Part shown: positions 21,601 through 33,498 of the stretch, one piece after another
How the letters are laid out: each line of letters begins with the position of its first letter
Position numbering within the stretch: the first letter of the stretch is position 1
NCBI RefSeq assembly: GCF_040054535.1
Contig: NC_090794.1
Coordinates: 2,107,501-2,171,500 of the forward strand
DNA from: Antennarius striatus
Taxonomy: Eukaryota > Chordata > Actinopteri > Lophiiformes > Antennariidae
Length of the DNA: 64,000 nucleotides
Direction: 5' to 3'
Notes under the pieces: model-generated
Told to the model about the DNA's origin: nothing
The model's database searches: none
Seen by the model: the letters and a program-made list of their open reading frames with translations, nothing else
Translations under genes and position numbers: made by a program

Positions 21601-24600
21601 GGGTTCAAAGGTCGTGGGAATGATGACATACTCCCCCGGAGGCAGACGGACCCTCTCCGTTATCTCCCGTAGGTTAATGTAGGTCTTGCATTTAGCTTTG
21701 GAGGCCGTGTAGAGGAAGAAGTCCTTCTGCAGATGTTGATTCTGTCCACGCATCTATGGATGGAACAAATTCAGAAATTCCTTAAGGTAAGGAAAGTTGT
21801 GAAATAGCATGGAAAGCTAAGATCTCTAGTGTCGTTTTTACGATGGTGCTAGTGCATATTTAGCTTAGTTTAGCACAAATGTTCCAAACTGAACACTATT
21901 AGCCCAGAATTCCCAAAAAAACCCCTCAATTATGAACACATTATATTATATTGGTTTAATCTAAATAAAATTCAAATCTAAATTCTACAAGCTGTGGTTA
22001 AAAATGAGTTTTGATTTCTCTTTGAATGCTCAGATAACTTCCCAATCACTTTTGCGTTTTTTGTTTTTTTTTGGCGGGACATGAGAACAGAATGGATATT
22101 GAACAAACTCCCATCTTTTGGGTCAAAGCTGTCCAAACACTGACTTCATAAACGTGCGTCTCCAGAACAGCCATACCTCCTGGGGCACCTGCAGCGACAA
22201 GAGACGTTAAAAAGTGAAAATTCTCCTTCCTTTTTTCATGTCAGTGGTTTACTGTGACGGGATCGGCACCTCGTAGATGGAAAACCCGATGGTGAGGAAT
22301 CTGGCTCCCTGATGGCGCTGCATCCTCCGGCCTTTCTGCATCAGGGCGACCACAAAGGTGCAGGTCACCTGGCCGTCCTCGGGGTCGTCGTCCTCCTCAT
22401 AGAGCTGCAGCCGATACTGAGGGTTGGTCCAGAACGTGTCTACAAAAAAAAAAAAAAAAAAACGACAAGGACGTCTTGGATCTGGATCTTAAAAGATAAA
22501 TAACTTCAAGATTTAATAATAAATAGATTTACTGGGGAAGTTCCTGCAGCCGCCGGCCGAGCTGCCTCTGACCCAGCGGCCCTGGTTGACGGACACCGTC
22601 CAGCTGTGGCGCTCGTCGCCCTGCAGCGTGTCGGGCGTCAGGTTACACATCTCCAGTTTGGTGAAGTTCCTCTTGAAATCATCAAAGGACATCCTGGAAG
22701 GAGCGTCAAACAGGAGGAGGAAGAGGAAGAAGAAGAAGTTGGTTTTGGTTTTTTTTAATTTATCCTGTAATTTTTGATTGGCTAAAAAAATTTACAGTTC
22801 CAAAAATGAAACTGTAAAATATGTGAAACAAATCTGCAAAGCAATTAAACAACCACTTTTAAGTATATATATATATAGTCAGACTCTGTTCAGTTGATCT
22901 TTATTTATTTGCTTATATATATGGGGGTTTTTTTTGGGTTTTTTTGTGTGTTTTTATTCAATTTTCAATTTTAGCAAATACAAGAACAACAACACAGGGG
23001 GAGAGAAAAAAAAGTACAGTAAATTTAAAAAAAACAACAAACACACAAACAGGAGTTTGCTTGCTGATATATTTTTTTGTTTTTATTTTATTTAAAATTC
23101 TATTTTCTTTTTTAAAGTCATCTCATGCTCTTAATATATTGTTTGATTTTTTTAACATTTATTTTTGAATAAATAAACAGTTTGATTTTCCTTGTTTTTG
23201 ACCGATGCCGTATAAATAACTAACCTAATGCTAACCAATTATTGTTTAAGATTCATGTTTTAAAATCTTTATTAAACAGTAGATTTTCAGATGATGAGCT
23301 ACGACGTCATCACAAATGTTAAACTGCACTATGCTGTAAAGTAAAATAAATGTGTACAATAAATAAATAAATCCAGAAACAAACAGACACGAGCTGCGAC
23401 TCACCAGAACTCGCTCGATTCTACCGTCTGTTTTTTCAGGTTTTCTTTGTCTGCAATGGAAATAGTCGACCATTCCTGTGAACTGTAGAAAAAACCAAAT
23501 TAGGTTAATTCCCACTTATCTAAATAAATAAATAAATGAACATTTTAAAAAAACACTTTTTACTTTGGGCCCCAGGGCCCCTTCCACAGAACGTAACCCC
23601 AGGGGTTCCGCAGACGAATCAGACGAACTTTGCTGTCCTTAGCAACCTCGTCACACTGTAAAAACAACAACAAACAACTTGTCAACAATTACAAATAACA
23701 ACAAACAACTTATTAACAATTTCCCAAAAATATTTAGAACACTGAAAAGGTTAATTTATTCTTTTTATTGAGTGGACATGTTCAGTTTTTACCTCAGCCA
23801 GGCCGATGATGGAGTAGGCGTGACCTTTGACCAGCCCCTGAGGGGTCCGAGCCTCAAGCTCATTGGCTGAAAAGATCTGAGTGATAAAACACGAGACAGC
23901 AAAAATCAGACTGAAAGATGTGCAGGTATGAGTGTAATATTTTACTCAAATTTATATGGAATCATTTTCTTTTTTTTTTCCAGATCTGAAATATAAGCAA
24001 AGATAAAATATCAAATGCGAAACACAAGTAGATTTACAAAAAATCTAATAAATAAATACCAATTTAATGCAAAAATCTTCAATCGTTTGAGCTCCATGAA
24101 TGTGAAGATTTACTCCTTTTCTTTATTTTAATAAGCTTAATTTATTTTATTCAAGTCTGGGCTGTCTGTATGACAAATATAGTAATCAAATGAAACAATT
24201 ATGACTGAATTAAGATGAGAATCACAACTAAAAGCATGTAGAATCTTCATTTTTGAATGTTTTGCACCCACGTCGATGGAGCAGCCCATCAGGGAGCCTC
24301 GCTCCAGCGCCTTCTTCATGATGCTGTACAGATCTTTGGGCGCCTCGGACAACTCGAAGAACTCGGTGACCCCTCCTGTGAAGTCCTCCATGGCCTCCAA
24401 AGTGTTCCCCCCTTTCAGTGCCTCGTAAGAACCGTGCAACCTGAGAGAGAGAGGGGTGGAGGTCAGGGGTCAGGGGTCAATCATTCTAGTCAATGTGCTG
24501 ACAGGTATGTTCTCACAGGCTTGGATTTTTTTTTTTACAGTGTCTGCAGCCAGTTTGTGAAACGTGAGGAGAGTCAGGTGCAGAAAAAGATGTTTTCAAA

Positions 24601-26876
24601 TGAGATATTTAAGATTTTTTTCACTTGACATCTGATGATGGAGCTCACTTTGCGTAAGCTTTTTCCAAAAGAGCGCTCCAGAACTCGTTCTTTCTGAAAG
24701 ACTTGGTGAAAACCAGTTGGTTGTTGCAGGTGGGGATGCGGTCGTCCACGACCACATCGATCCATTCTCCATAGCGCCAGAACTAGAAGCACAACCATTT
24801 AAAATAAAAAAAAAGAATCTGTAAAGGTTGAATTCATTTATTTATTATTTCTTTCAAAGGATATCTTCAAAACACCTGGAAATGGAAGATGCCGGCGTAG
24901 TTCTCGGTGAAGCTCTGATCCGGAGGGATCACTCGGTACAGGAGCTTCTCGTTCACCGTCAGACAGGCGATGGCGGCCAGCAGCCAGCAGTCACCTGGAG
25001 AAACAGTCCGTCCAATCAGATCGCTTCAGGAAGTGCAGCAGTTGTCAGAATAAAGTCATGTGAATGCATAATCCAGCTGATTGTGAGGTATGTGCTGTTT
25101 TTGCATCATTTAAAACTTCACAAACTACACTTGAAGCCAGTTTCTCCTGGGGTCTGTGAACGCACCATAAAAAGTTTGACCAACTTCTTCATATTTCTTA
25201 AATCAAAAGACCAAAATCGAACCCTGACATCTACTTTCACATCCCAGCATGCTTCAAAACCCTTGTTTAAAAGCAGAATCGCTGATGAAGTTACCCAGTT
25301 CTCCCTGGCAGATGTCCGTCCTGTTGGCTCCGTCGATGATGAACTGAGGATTATCACAGATTTCCTGTCGCAGAAAAAAAAAAAAGATGAAGATGAAGCT
25401 TAAAATTCACCATCCGGATGATTAATTCAGTTACAAATGAAGTCAAGTTCATTCCATTTCCACATTTTCCTTCTCTTTGCAGCTGAACATATTTGCATGC
25501 ATAGAAACTGGAAATAATTATTGCATTCATTCATTAATGAATAATAAATAATTTTAACACCTGACATGATTGAACCTGAAACCAGACTACCCCCCTGTGC
25601 ATTTACTACACATGTAGGGGCAGATGCTAACTTAGAATTCTGATAAGTTAAATGAATGAAATCATTTCTGCTGCAGAAACTTATCTTTTTCTTCTTCTTT
25701 TTTTGTCGTTAAACATCGGATGCTTCATGTTCTCCAAAGAGAGCGATACAGAGAAGATACAACATGAAATCAATCTAAAATCATGTGTCAGGGGTCTGAT
25801 CACGCCTCGTGTTCTGAATTTAGAAATGAGATTTGTTCATGTGTCACTGATCTGCATTCGTCATCGTGTAGAAATCAAGTTTCACATTCATGTCAACTGG
25901 ATTTTGGTCATTAAATAACATTAAATAGCTGTTGACTATTAATGGATAGGAAAATTATAATCATTTGGACCTGATTTTATTTTGTGTAAGTGAAAATTTT
26001 TTAAATCAATTAACATTTTATCACATAAAATTTAGGGATTAGCTATCAGGTTTTTAATCTGCTTTACACGCTTATATAAAAATGTGTTTCCTCCCACGTC
26101 TGTTCATTAGATAAACTGCCTGATACTCTATTTACAAACCAATAAATGGTGTCTTCCATTAGCTGGTGTGGCTTCATTATGTTGGGTTTATTTCATTCAA
26201 GTCCATCATGAGGATATTGAGATATGAGCTGAATTAAGCACGTAAATGTAACAGATTACTTTTTATTTTGAAGCCTCTGCTCTCGGTGCTGCAAGGTCAT
26301 AAAGTGTGGGAACGTTGGGAGACGATCAAACCCTCCTGCAGGCAGATTTCACTAAACATGAACCCCCGCGCCCACAAACATCCTCCTGCTCCAGAGGCAG
26401 CTGTCTGTGATTGTAGAAGGCGACGACTCGCAGCTATGCCTCCACAAAACATGCAACCGTATCAGCTTAACACCCCACCCATGTGCAGCAGAGGAAGTGA
26501 TAAGGTGCAGGGACGTTATTGCTGTGGGTATAAAGGATTAGATGAGGAATCCGCTCACCGAGGGTCGCTTCCACTCGATCCTCATGGACGGTTTGTGGCT
26601 GTAGAAGAGCGAGGAGTCGTTGGCAGGAAACAGAGGGTCTTCAAAAACCACCTTCTTCCTCACATATTTGTCTCGTAGCTCCAGAAACGTCTTGAGACGT
26701 TTGGCATCCTTGACGGCTTCGTTTCTGCTCAGAATAGCAGAATAGATGGAGTTGATCCCAGCGAGAGGATAGTCGGCTTTATCATCGGGGTCAAATGATG
26801 CCTCGGTTTCATGAAGCACCTTCACTTTGGTTTCCTCAACTATCAGCTCTTTACCACCGCCGTGCTCTTCCCCCAT
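18638..26876 (-). CDS. capn3: Calpain-3 (muscle calpain), lacking the IS1 exon
   Basis: Twenty-three exons, minus strand: 26876-26559, 25364-25295, 24994-24876, 24782-24649, 24440-24272, 23876-23793, 23655-23564, 23482-23405, 22693-22533, 22439-22270, 22188-22177, 21753-21545, 21431-21395, 21193-21170, 21047-20964, 20387-20310, 20215-20158, 20088-20024, 19941-19873, 19794-19716, 19623-19507, 19395-19337, 18664-18638; total 770 codons plus stop. Most exon lengths equal those I recall for human CAPN3 (70, 119, 134, 169, 84, 78, 161, 170, 12, 209, 37). It is a Ca2+-dependent cysteine protease of muscle. The catalytic Cys (CQGELGDCW), His (LVKGHAYS) and Asn (LRNPWG) are present. IS2 features are visible: QDKKKKEK and [14 protein letters not shown]. 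The penta-EF domain ends at WLQLTMYS. The exon coding IS1 (human exon 6) is missing between 24272 and 23876. The third EF loop ([13 protein letters not shown]) is degenerate. Confidence 0.95.
19100..19255. repeat. GT repeat and possible non-LTR retrotransposon 3' end in capn3 intron
   Basis: A (TG)n run at about 19119-19141 is followed by sequence reading GTGAAGCGCTTTGTGTTGCA (19207-19226), a phrase common near the 3' end of fish LINE/SINE tails. It lies in the last capn3 intron. Family not determined. Confidence 0.35.
20489..20560. repeat. Perfect hairpin plus third arm copy in a capn3 intron
   Basis: AGCAAGACTACCTTAGCC at 20489-20506 is exactly complementary to 20520-20537 across a 13-base loop. 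The first arm recurs with one change at 20543-20560, followed by another partial inverted copy. It lies in the intron between the exons at 21047-20964 and 20387-20310. It resembles a small fold-back element. Confidence 0.85.
20690..20960. other. GC-balanced intronic segment, probable repeat fragment
   Basis: About 270 bases between the hairpin and the capn3 exon ending at 20964 have higher GC than the flanking intron and contain short open frames on both strands. No known family was recognised; a mobile-element fragment is the likeliest reading. Confidence 0.25.
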
Positions 26877-28495
26877 TTTATCGGTGGATGGCTCAGGCTT
26901 TGCTGTTCCTGTTTCAAAGTCGGTTTATAAAATGAAAGAGGAAAAACACTTAGGGGTCCCTCCTGATTTTGCAGAAACAGAACCTGAATTTGCAAAACAG
27001 CCCCAGAGAAACTTCCTGAGTCTCCCTCGACTCCGCCGATCACTTTTAGTTCCTCTATTTACTGGAAATACTGTCACTGCTCATGAGCAGTCACCAACTG
27101 ACAGCAAGCTCCCAATCACTGTGGGGTCTGGACCTAAATATAGGCCCCTGTGAAGTAGGGGAGGGGGCTCCTTGAAGGGAGACCCCGTTCAGGTCACAGG
27201 ACTTTCACTACAGTGAGCTGTTAAAGGGGATCTTCACAGGCCTGCAATGTAGATATGAGGAAACAACTCAGTGGAAATGTTAAGTATTCAATATGAGGCA
27301 GTTGGCACAAGAAATATACTTTTATAAATGTGACTCTAAAATTAAAAGGGCCTATGTATTATATTATAGCTAATTTCCCACTATATAAACTCCAGTTGTT
27401 TTATTTTAACGTGCAGGATGTGAATCATCATGTGATTTACTGGATTATAATTGTACTTCAAACCTTTGGTATAATAAAAGAAGCAGGTGTGATAATAACC
27501 GACCATTCATCATAAATCAGTGACCTCATTTTTTTTGTTAATCTAAAACCAGATCAGAGAAATTGGTGGAACCTAAGGGGAGATGGTTGCCAGGTGTGGG
27601 GAAAACCTACATTCAACTTTCAGTGTGAACTTAGAAGATTGGATCATCATGAGATAATTTCTACGTGTTAGCCCTACTGCTAAAACTACTAAATATTTTT
27701 TTTAATTGTTATTAAAAATTTTGAAGTTCAAAAATCGTTTATAACAGTTCTATTTCTGTGACGTAACCAAGAAAATAGGTACTGGCAGAAAAGGGGGATA
27801 CATAAACGTATATCTGGCAACCTGGCTCATCCGTGACGTCATTACGCTCGCAGCGTAGTGCTTTGCGCATCTGGAAGTTGTCGCCATCATTTCTGGCTAA
27901 ATGTTGACCTAGCTTGAAGTCAGTGCGTCGTTGTGTTCGGGAATAGGAAGTTAACGACCTAATTAAGCAGTTTTTTTGCTTCTTCTTTAAACGTTTTTGA
28001 AATACTGAGACGTCATTAATCAGTAAACGTGCGTAGGAGTGTTGCATTATTGTGTTTTTCACAGTAGCCGTGGCTAATTTTGAGAGCACACGTTAGCGGA
28101 GTCTTGAGGAACGGCGAAGGGGCGTAGAGCTAGCTGTCGCTAGCTAGCAGCGAGTCGGCTAGCGTGTTAGCATCTGTAGTCATTTAGAACGAGCTGTCTG
28201 CTGCTAACATGATATAAAACTCACTAAGCTAAGGAGCTAGCAACACCAAGCTAACTTTGTAGCCGCAACCAGAGGAACCGGGACGGTTTTTATCGATCAA
28301 AGCCAACTAAATCAGCTGGGATCGATTTGCAGCGGTGGGAGTTTGTTAAGCTGGAGCCGGCGTCGCCACATCTCTTCTCTTTAACAAGTACGTTTGGATT
28401 TACAACACATTTAGTTGTGATAATGTATCAGTGAACTTGTTTTGCAAAGTTTCAACTCCTGTGTATGAGTTGCACCTGTTTGCTAGCGACAACTA

Positions 28496-28534
<39 letters not shown>

Positions 28535-28587
28535 TTTGTTTGTTTGTTTGTTTTGGCAGCAGGCTGTTGGGCCTGACAACTAGGAGG
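26877..28587. promoter_or_regulatory. capn3 and nrbp1 upstream region with MEF2-type site
   Basis: capn3 (minus) and nrbp1 (plus) start from this shared spacer. A perfect MEF2 consensus CTAAATATAG lies at 27134-27143, about 260 bases upstream of the capn3 ATG, with an E-box CAACTG at 27095-27100. A TATA-like TTTATAAA lies at about 26927-26934. These fit a muscle promoter. On the nrbp1 side, a GCTAGC-rich block at 28080-28387 looks like an untranslated first exon ending in a donor at 28388 (GTACGT); the acceptor before the ATG is at 28558-28562. An AT repeat fills about 28496-28529. The region 27150-27700 is AT-rich with nothing recognised. Confidence 0.5.
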
Positions 28588-28844
28588 ATGTCTGAAGGAG
28601 AGACCAGACAGGCCCCTGACGCCATCCAGGACGGAAAGCCGGACGCAGCTCCTGTCATAGGACAGGCAGGGTCATCGATGTCACCCCCTGTTTCCATGGT
28701 GACCCAGCCTCCAGCTGCGGCTGCCACGGAGGATGAGGAAGAGGAGAGCGAAGATGAGTCGGAGATTTTGGAGGAAAGTCCGTGTGGACGCTGGCAGAAG
28801 CGCAGAGAAGAGGTAGGGGATATTCCTACAATTCCCTTGATAGA

Positions 28845-28924
<80 letters not shown>

Positions 28925-31900
28925 TGATGCTCTGTGGGTGCTTTGATTCCTGGTTTAATGGAAGCCTGCAGCCTGTGGTGGGTCAGATGGTTTCCATCAA
29001 GGATCAGGAAATCCAGGAAGAAAAGCGTCTCCATCTGTGAGGAAGATGAAGCTCAGGTGTCACTGGATGTTCCGAAAGGACGAAGATCCAAAGCAGACCT
29101 GAGAAATATTCCAGGAAAACCAGGAATATTTGTGAACTGGACGTTTTGTCTGTGAGGAATGAGATAAGATTCATCCGGAATCAGAAGCTGGAGTCTGGAT
29201 CTGGATCAGGTTCACAACTGAAAGGTTTCTGGTCATCCAGGGTTGAATTATTGACAGACTGTAATTAGAAAAAAGACTTTTCTGTTGATTTTGGAAAAAT
29301 GCCTTTAATATCTGTTGTGTTGAACTATGTAAACTGTTTTTGTGCAAACTGTATTTTGTCAGTAGAAGTAACAATGATAACTGAATCCTGTATCTTCTAA
29401 ATGTATGTGTAATAGTATGAAAATGACCTCCAGATGAGTGTTTAATGAGAGTTGATTCATTTTCGGTGGTTTGTGTTGCTCATGTGAACAAAAACTGTCT
29501 CAGATTTAAGAGAATTTTGTCATAAATGACAGAAAACAGAAGCTTCAGTAAACTTTAGCTGCTCCCCTGCTGAACATCCATCATAGGAGACTTTCTTTTT
29601 ACATGTCCACCATGTTTGTGTCTCTATGTTCATAAATGCTGTCTCCTCCTTCGTTGTGTGACATCATGTGTCTGAGGATCGATCGTCCTTTTGTCTTTCC
29701 ACCTGAAGGTGAATCAACGCAACGTTCCTGGCATTGATAATGCGTACTTGGCCATGGACACTGAGGAGGGGGTTGAGGTGGTGTGGAATGAGGTCATGTT
29801 CTCAGAAAGGAAGAACTTCAAACTGCAGGAGGTGGGTGTTTCTCTTTCTCGTGATCTTCTGTTGCTTTTCTTTTGAAGCTTGAACATGAAGTGGTCAAAC
29901 CCGTTTTTATCAGCATTAAAGTCAACGTTGAACCCGACGAGAGGAGGCAGTAATCAGATATTTAAAGGGGAAGGAAAGTAGACCTGAGGAACTGGGATTA
30001 AAGGTTTTCATTCATTTACTTTGATTCGCATTAATCTTATTGTTCCTCATGTCGTTGTAGCAGAAACAGCCTCAGCTGCTTCTGTTTCGTACACAAATGG
30101 TAAACTAGATTCTTCCTGACCAGGTTTCTGAAGATGAAAGAGAGATCACTGGTTGAGTGTTTTACTTTTCTTTAAATGTTAATGTTTAATCCATCGATGG
30201 GTCTCCAGGAAAAAGTGAAAGCCGTTTTTGACAACCTGATCCAGCTGGAGCATTTGAACATCGTAAAGTTTCACAAGTACTGGGCCGATGTGAAGGAGAA
30301 CAGAGCGAGGGTAGGACACCACCTCTTATATATAAAAACCCAACTTTATTTATGAAGTCATTGAAAAAATGGAGTGTGGTGACTTCACACGTCTGTCTGC
30401 TCGTGTTTTGATCGCAGGTCATCTTCATCACTGAGTACATGTCCTCAGGGAGCCTCAAGCAGTTCCTGAAGAAGACAAAGAAGAACCACAAGACCATGAA
30501 TGAAAAGGTGCGTAAAGCGCCGCCGCCGCTCGTCGATTGATTTAGAAGTGTTTTGTGAAAATAGTGATGATCGATTTATTTCCAACAGGCCTGGAAGCGC
30601 TGGTGCACACAGATTCTGTCTGCTCTCAGGTGGGTCGAACAAACGCTTTCAGAATTGGGCGTCCCGTTACTTTCTCCTTCAGTACGTCTCTTGAATGTCC
30701 TCGTTCGCTCGCCTCCAGCTACCTGCACTCCTGCGAGCCTCCCATCATCCACGGGAACCTGACCTGCGACACCATCTTCATCCAGCACAACGGCCTCATC
30801 AAGATCGGCTCAGGTGGGGATCGATGAAAGACGACGATCGGATCGAGACAGTCAGATGGAGTTCGAATCTGTTTTATTTTAACTGCTCTTCCTTCTCAGT
30901 CGCTCCGGACACCATCAACAACCACGTGAAAACCTGTCGGGAGGAGCAAAAGAGCCTTCACTTCTTTGCTCCTGAATATGGAGGTAAAAATTTCACCACT
31001 AGCGTCAAACGCGTTTGTGTTCGCTCGATCGTATCGTCCTGATCGGCTTGTTTCTGCCTCCAGCTGTCGCCAACGTCACTACGGCCGTGGACATCTACTC
31101 CTTTGGAATGTGCGCCTTAGAGGTGAGAAGAGCGCATTCTTTACGGCTTTAGGTGTCGGTACTGTTTCTGTTTGTGCAAAACGCCGGTGAATGTCTCCAA
31201 AAACGGATTCTGTAACGGGAAACGCCGTTCTCTGTGTGCGGTCGTCTCCTCAGATGGCTGTGTTGGAAATCCAGAGTAACGGAGATTCGTCCTACGTGTC
31301 CCAAGAAGCCATAAACAGTGCCATTCAGTCGCTGGAGGACCCCCTGCAGCGGGTGAGTGGTGGGGGGGACAACCAATGATGTTCGGAAGAGGAAACGCGT
31401 CATGTGACCACAGCTTTTCCTCCTCCCTGTTGTCCAGGAGTTCATCCAGAAGTGTCTGGAGGTGGATCCCAGTAAGCGTCCCACAGCCAAGGAGCTGCTG
31501 TTCCACCAGGCTCTGTTTGAGGTGCCTTTACTCAAGCTGCTGGCTGCACACTGCATCGTCAGCCACCAGCGTGAGTCCGACACACACACATACACATATG
31601 ATTAAGAACTAACTAGATTAACTCTCATCTGACCGCTGACTCCTGCTTCCATAGACATGATCCCAGAAAATGCTTTGGAAGAGATGACGAAGAACATGGA
31701 CCTGAACTTGGTGATCGTTGAGACCAAGAATGGAGTCCAGATGAAGTGAGTGTGACAGTGACAGCCCTTCGTGGCGTTGTGAGGCTGACAGAGGAACGTT
31801 TGTCTGCTTCTGATTCTTTCTCTATCGCTCCTTCAGGAGCTCTGATCTCACTTCCAGGACCAGAAACTGTTTTCTTTTTGATTTTGTTCTTTATTTTTAT

Positions 31901-33498
31901 TCTGTCAGCCGATCCTGCGTCTCATGACCTCGTGTAAGCAAGATCAACAGGACGCCGCTTGAGTTTGCATGAATTTGACGTTCTGTTGACACGACTTTTA
32001 TTTTGTAACGTGTAGCGATACAATTTCTGACAGAGATTTTGATATTTTCTGCAGGAAAAAAACAGTAACTTTAATCGTATTTTATCTTTATCTGCTTCTG
32101 GACAAAAGAGACCTCTATCTGCTGTGGGGCTTGAAATAAAAATGCTTAGATTTAATCAGTCGTGAATATTCATAACGTCTTTCTGTCCCTTCAGGCTCTC
32201 TCAGTTTCCTGCTCTTGAGCTGGACAAATTCCTGGAGGACGTGAGGTAGGAAACCAAAAAGCAGGAGGGATCGATTCAAATTTTCTAGATTGACCGTTTC
32301 TTCCTGCTGGAGCGATTTAATAACTGATTAGTTCTGTTTGTAAAAGAGTAATGTTCATAAAACACGCATTAAAATGAACTCATTACCACTGCAGGAATGG
32401 GATCTATCCTCTGACTGCCTTCGGGATGCCGTGTCCGCAACAACCTCAGCAGGAGGCGGTGAAGTCCCCCATCGTGCCCCCCTCGGTGAAAACCCCCACC
32501 CCGGAACCTGCAGAGCTGGAGACCAGGAAGGTGAGAACGGGCGGAGCCGACGTCAGCTGACTTCTGAATTTATTCAGTTCCCTTATTCTTAAAAAGCTGT
32601 AAATCCATCTTATCTGTGTTTACACTGTTTATGTTTACATTGTTTATTTTTACATCGTTTACGTTTACACTGTTTAGATTGTTTATTTTTACAATTTTAC
32701 AATATTTTTACAACTTTTATGTTTTTTTTATGTTCATTAACTTATTGCACAAACCTGTTTATAGCGTATATTTCTGTTTATTGTGTGTTTTACTACTTTT
32801 ATGTGCTTACAATTGCCCCTTGGGATGTAAATAAAGTTTTTTGAATTTGAATTTTTGAATTTAAACTGAGCTAACTCTGCTCAGGTGGTTCAGATGCAGT
32901 GTAACATTGAGCCGGTGGACGAGGGCACCAAGCATCACGTAAGCGTCTCGTCTGCAGACGTTTTCATCACCTAGCGTGTTTAAACGTTCTCACGCCGTCG
33001 TTCTCCTTCCAGCTGACGCTGCTGCTGAAGCTGGAGGACAAACTGAACCGACACCTGAGTTGTGATTTGTTACCAAGTGAGTCTCTTCATTTCTAGAAGA
33101 TCTTTGGCATGTCGTTCAAAGTTAGCTGCTAATTCGCTGTGGTAGAAATGAGGCTGAAAGCAGCTGTCTGACCTTCAGTCTGAAGGTAAAAGTGCGACAC
33201 CTGGTGGTTACGATCGGTACTACGCCACACTAATTTGTTTTTAACGTGGCTTCCTCTGCAGACGAGAGCGTGCAGGAGCTGGCGGTGGAGCTGGTCCAGC
33301 TGGGCTTCATCAGCGAGGCGAGTGACGCCCATCGTCTTCATCGTCGCGTGGATGAAACGCGACATTTTACGACATTTTAACGAACCTCTTCCTCCTTTTC
33401 AGGGCGACCAGCCGCGACTCACATCCGTTCTGGAGGAGGCCTTCTCAAAGTTCTACAGCCGTAACGGTTCCCTCAACCCGGTGACCGTTTCCTCGTAG
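28588..33498 (+). CDS. nrbp1: Nuclear receptor-binding protein 1 (pseudokinase adaptor)
   Basis: Seventeen coding exons: 28588-28812, 29709-29831, 30209-30310, 30418-30507, 30589-30629, 30719-30813, 30900-30983, 31064-31122, 31254-31352, 31438-31570, 31655-31745, 32195-32245, 32395-32530, 32885-32938, 33013-33076, 33262-33317, 33403-33498; total 532 codons plus stop (human 535). It is a cytoplasmic kinase-fold scaffold linked to ER-Golgi trafficking and BC-box ubiquitin ligase assembly. An acidic start [20 protein letters not shown] leads into the kinase-like domain. The usual catalytic HRD is replaced by [12 protein letters not shown] and DFG by IKIGS, so no phosphotransfer is expected, as in the family. 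Later motifs include [25 protein letters not shown] and [11 protein letters not shown]. The last intron begins with GC instead of GT (33318-33319). Confidence 0.96.
28846..28921. repeat. (GT)n microsatellite in nrbp1 intron
   Basis: A pure GT dinucleotide run of about 76 bases that begins 33 bases after the end of the first coding exon; the longest simple repeat in this gene. Confidence 0.97.
32590..32870 (+). mobile_element. 5'-truncated non-LTR retrotransposon 3' end
   Basis: An intronic AT-rich segment ends with ATTGCCCCTTGGGATGTAAA, then TAAAG, and a short GAATTTGAATTT-type tail (about 32812-32865). The same ending occurs at 60580-60735. The shape (shared 3' end, short oligomer tail, variable 5' end) is that of a truncated LINE or its SINE partner. 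Family not determined. Confidence 0.5.

Noticed and set aside
24137-24439. Continuation of capn3 exon 5 past 24272 as an alternative IS1
   Set aside because: The reading continues into AT-rich sequence unlike IS1, and the donor at 24271-24270 gives the exact family exon length.
28681-29034. His/Thr-rich 117-codon ORF on the minus strand
   Set aside because: It is mostly translation of the GT microsatellite.
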